From positions 124,001 to 188,000 of the forward strand of contig NZ_JACHZR010000008.1 of the NCBI RefSeq assembly GCF_014193695.1: 64,000 nucleotides of DNA. The letters are read 5' to 3'. The notes below the pieces were generated by a model. It ran no database searches. It was given only the letters and a program-made list of their open reading frames with translations, and was not told the DNA's origin. A program made the position numbers and the translations under genes. Below, piece after piece: positions 61,386-64,000 of this stretch (position 1 is its first letter; each line of letters begins with the position of its first letter). The DNA is from Rhizobium sp. BK316 (GTDB taxonomy: Bacteria > Pseudomonadota > Alphaproteobacteria > Rhizobiales > Rhizobiaceae).

Positions 61386-62534
61386 TTAGTCATCATCATC
61401 GTCTTCGCCAGCGATCGTTCCCGTCAGCCGCATACCTTCGATCCACGTGGCACCATTCTCACGGATAACCTTTCGCGGACGAACGCCGCAGCGTTCGCGC
61501 ACTGCCTCGGCCAGTTGCACCGAATGAGTGACGATCCAGACCTGGCTGCTTTTTGACGCTTCGGCGATCATGTCGGCGAGCGGCACCAGCATATCGGGAT
61601 GCAGGCTCGCCTCCGGCTCATTCAGGGCGATGAGCGCCGGTAGCCTGTAGGAGAGCAGTGCGGCAGCAAGACCGAGGAAGCGGACCTGCCCGTCAGACAG
61701 TTCACGCGGATGAAAGACGCGGTGCGGAAAATCCGGCAGCATCAGGCCGAACTCCGCCGTCTCGCCCGGCTGAGGCACGACGAGCCTTGCACCGCCGAGC
61801 GCCGATACCAGGATGCGATCGAGCTCGACCGTATCCTGCCGCGTATGGGCGAGCGTCGCAAAGACGGCGGCGAGATTGCCACCATCCTCGTCCAGCATGG
61901 GGCTGGTGACGGCAAGGCAGGGATGGCGAAGCGGGGAAGCCCTATCCGTGCGAAAACCGTGGAAGAAGCGCCAGTTGTTGACGATGTGACGGAAGGCGGC
62001 AACCTCGGGGAAATGGCCGGCATCCCCGAGCAGGGCGATCGCCGTTTCCGATGTCAGCGCCTCGTCCGGGTAGTCCTGCATACGCCCAGCACCGTCGCGA
62101 ACGAAGATGCCGGGACCTGCCCGCTTCATCATCGTTACCGCGCGGCGGCCGGTTTCGACGGAAAGCTCTTCAGCTTTGATCTGCGGTTCGAGCGCAAAGC
62201 CCGCAGCAGCCGTCGGCGGGCGCAACCCCGCCTCGACATGATACCGGAACGTGACTGCGCGCTCCTCGTCGATGATCTCGACTTCCAGACGGATGCGTGC
62301 AGGCCCGTCGGACTGGGGCCGAGTGCCGGACCAAAGAGCCGACAGCATGCCGCCTTCAGCGGCGAGCTCATAGGCCAGCCGCCCGCGAACCGCCGCCCGC
62401 ACAAGTTGCAGGGCACGATAGAGATTGGACTTGCCAGCACCGTTCTCTCCAAGAAACAGCGTCGTATCCGCAAGATCCATGCGGATCGAGCGCAGTGACC
62501 GGTAATTCCTAGCAAACATGGAGCGAAGACGCAT
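61386..62534 (-). CDS. RecF-like AAA ATPase of unknown function
   Basis: A 382-residue ABC-type/AAA-21 ATPase. Walker A is FLGENGAGKSNLYRALQ, the signature ELSDGQVRFLGLAAAL, Walker B ALIALNEPEASLHPD, and the H-loop VWIVTHSVQLAEAV. It resembles RecF/SMC-like and OLD-family ATPase heads but has no nuclease (Toprim) domain. The tail is acidic (GEDDDDD). It lies next to priA, so a DNA-related role is possible but unproved. Confidence 0.82.
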   Translation of the reverse strand: MRLRSMFARNYRSLRSIRMDLADTTLFLGENGAGKSNLYRALQLVRAAVRGRLAYELAAEGGMLSALWSGTRPQSDGPARIRLEVEIIDEERAVTFRYHVEAGLRPPTAAAGFALEPQIKAEELSVETGRRAVTMMKRAGPGIFVRDGAGRMQDYPDEALTSETAIALLGDAGHFPEVAAFRHIVNNWRFFHGFRTDRASPLRHPCLAVTSPMLDEDGGNLAAVFATLAHTRQDTVELDRILVSALGGARLVVPQPGETAEFGLMLPDFPHRVFHPRELSDGQVRFLGLAAALLSYRLPALIALNEPEASLHPDMLVPLADMIAEASKSSQVWIVTHSVQLAEAVRERCGVRPRKVIRENGATWIEGMRLTGTIAGEDDDDD

Positions 62535-62559
62535 GCCTCCGCTTTAGCGCAAAGCAACG

Positions 62560-63504
62560 CTAAAAAGAATGGGCAGCAACCAACTCCGGCAACAGTTGCC
62601 GGGACACGGGCACGAAGCGTGAATCCCCATCAGCCGCCATGTCGTAGACCGTGTGCTTTTCCAGCGCCTTCGTCACCTCGTTCAGATCGCCGTCGAGCTG
62701 TTCGGCGGGAATGAGATTGCCGATGACGAAATCGAAGCGGTCGCCCTTCTTGTTCAGAAGTTCATAGAATACCGTCATGTCGCGCAGTTCCGTCGACCAT
62801 TTGGCAAACCAGTAGAAAAGCCCGGAATTGCGCGCCGTCATGTGAACGGGCAGGATCGGCAGGCCGTATTTGCGGGCAAGGCCGACGGCAGAAGTTTTCC
62901 ATGGCCGCTCGTTGAGCTGCCCGTTCGCCCAGTAGGCGATACGGCCTGAGGGGAAAAGCACGGTCGCCTTGCCCTCTTTCACCGCATGGTTGGTGAGCTG
63001 CAGTGTCTCGCGCGCTTTGAGCTTGCTCTTGAATTCCTCGCGCCATTCGACCGGTATGATCATTTCCGCAAAGCGCGGATTGACGCGTACCGCATCCCGG
63101 TTGGCGAAGAACATCATATCCGGGCGGCACGTCTTCAGGAGATCGAACACAGCCACACCGTCGGCAATGCCGGTCGGATGATTGCTGACGAGGATGAAGC
63201 CACCGGATGCCGGGATGCGCTCGGCGTTGGTGACGTTGATGTCGAGCTTCAACAGATTGCTCATATATTCGAAAGACTGGAAGCCCGGCATGTTGGCAAC
63301 GTCGTTGGCGAATTCGATCGCCTTGTTGTAGCGCAGCAGCGTGTAGAGAAACGGTCGCATGACAGGCCAGAGCGGATGGCGGACGATCTTCTGGCCGCGC
63401 TCGGCGATCAACGTATCGACGATATGGCCGGGCTTTCCGTGTGAAACCAGGGCGATCGCTTCCGCGAGCTGTCCAAAGGCCGTCATGGAATCGCGCCGTG
63501 CCAT
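62560..63504 (-). CDS. PlsC-like acyltransferase
   Basis: A 314-residue phospholipid/glycerol acyltransferase. The catalytic NHxxxxD motif is VSNHPTGIADGVAV, and the second block is TVLFPSGRIAYW. The LPVHMTARNSGLFYW segment suits the hemolysin-like/OlsA branch, which can acylate lyso-ornithine lipid; that substrate is only a possibility. It is divergent from xerC. Confidence 0.82.
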   Translation of the reverse strand: MARRDSMTAFGQLAEAIALVSHGKPGHIVDTLIAERGQKIVRHPLWPVMRPFLYTLLRYNKAIEFANDVANMPGFQSFEYMSNLLKLDINVTNAERIPASGGFILVSNHPTGIADGVAVFDLLKTCRPDMMFFANRDAVRVNPRFAEMIIPVEWREEFKSKLKARETLQLTNHAVKEGKATVLFPSGRIAYWANGQLNERPWKTSAVGLARKYGLPILPVHMTARNSGLFYWFAKWSTELRDMTVFYELLNKKGDRFDFVIGNLIPAEQLDGDLNEVTKALEKHTVYDMAADGDSRFVPVSRQLLPELVAAHSF

Positions 63505-63647
63505 AAAAATTCCTGTTTTACGGGAGCTATAAGCTATCTCAACGAATTATGATCGATACATGACAAGGGCTTGGCAAGCATTAGCAATTCCATAACGTCA
63601 CTGTTTCAGAATTGGCGTCATCGAAAGCAAATTCAAGAGTTAAAACC

Positions 63648-64000
63648 GTGAATGAACTCCTGATCATTGCCGATGCGCACCTGATGACGGAACGAGGCGC
63701 CTGGCTTGAAAACCTCGCCCGGGAGCGCCGCCTTTCCGAACATACGCTCGATGCCTATGAGCGCGACACACGCCAGTTCCTGACCTTCATGACCGGTCAC
63801 CTCGGCGGTCCGACGACGCTGCGCGATATCGAGGCGCTGCGCCCGGCAGACTTTCGCGCCTTTCTGGCCGCCCGGCGCAAAGAGGGCTCCGGCGCCCGCT
63901 CGGTGGCGCGCAATCTCGCCGGCATTCGCTCCTTTCTGCGTCACCTTGAAAAGAAGGGCTTGGTCAATGCGGCAGGCGCTTGCGCCGTGCGATCGCCGAA
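63648..64000 (+). CDS. xerC: Tyrosine recombinase XerC, N-terminal part
   Basis: A frame from the GTG at 63648 continues off the window (117 codons visible). The SAM-like core-binding domain is clear: ENLARERRLSEHTLDAYERD, TRQFLTFM, LRPADFRAFLAARR and NLAGIRSFLRHLEKKG. The catalytic domain lies beyond the edge. XerC resolves chromosome dimers at dif with XerD. A later ATG at 63684 is an alternative start. The position next to priA suits chromosomal XerC rather than a phage integrase. Confidence 0.85.
   Translation, partial: MNELLIIADAHLMTERGAWLENLARERRLSEHTLDAYERDTRQFLTFMTGHLGGPTTLRDIEALRPADFRAFLAARRKEGSGARSVARNLAGIRSFLRHLEKKGLVNAAGACAVRSP

Overview
The window looks like chromosomal DNA of a Rhizobium-type alphaproteobacterium (Rhizobiales). 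Supporting signs are the F1-ATP synthase operon atpHAGDC with a small extra gene between atpD and atpC, 5-aminolevulinate synthase (HemA, C4 pathway), an imuA-imuB-dnaE2 cassette behind an alphaproteobacterial LexA box (GTTC-N7-GTTC), a tRNA-Arg(CCU) carrying a group I intron, an ExoY/PssA-like sugar transferase and an fds-type formate dehydrogenase. All identifications come from reading sequence and motifs; no database search was run.

The left part (1 to about 19.2 kb) is accessory in character. It starts with the cut end of a membrane protein gene, then the SOS mutasome imuA-imuB-dnaE2 (503-5950), a small gene plus dinB (Pol IV), a two-gene Kiwa anti-phage system (kwaB-kwaA, 7705-9236), and two tandem Ku genes for non-homologous end joining (9423-11161). 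After a small DUF5983-like gene comes tRNA-Arg(CCU), split by a group I intron of about 219 nt. Immediately downstream is a translationally coupled trio (12074-17369): two large tyrosine recombinases and a small coiled-coil protein, arranged like Tn554 tnpABC and like Gamma-Mobile-Trio elements. Poorly defined ORFs, one with a HARE-HTH-like domain, follow. A 3' fragment of a second, different tRNA-Arg(CCU) at 19165-19219 looks like the scar of island integration and separates this region from core chromosome.

The right part (19.3-64 kb) is mostly core metabolism. It contains a BON protein, an outer-membrane-like protein, dxr, hemA, a glycine-zipper lipoprotein, tamA-tamB (TamB has seven tandem repeats of about 107 residues), an Lrp regulator divergent from arginase and ornithine aminotransferase, and the 3' remnant of a chemoreceptor gene fused in operon with cheW. 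Next come an OFA-family oxalate/formate carrier with the fdsGBA-fdhD-fdsD operon and its LysR regulator, then ArsR, SDR and SoxR genes. A SoxR-box promoter drives an FMN reductase, and a TPP riboswitch precedes a ykoF-thiXZY pyrimidine/thiamine import operon. An acyltransferase, the ExoY-like transferase, atpHAGDC, priA, an AAA ATPase, a PlsC-like acyltransferase and the start of xerC complete the window.

Functionally the left region concentrates genome-integrity and defence functions: translesion synthesis, NHEJ and Kiwa. The right region links formate oxidation, arginine catabolism, haem and isoprenoid precursors, thiamine salvage, envelope biogenesis and ATP synthesis.
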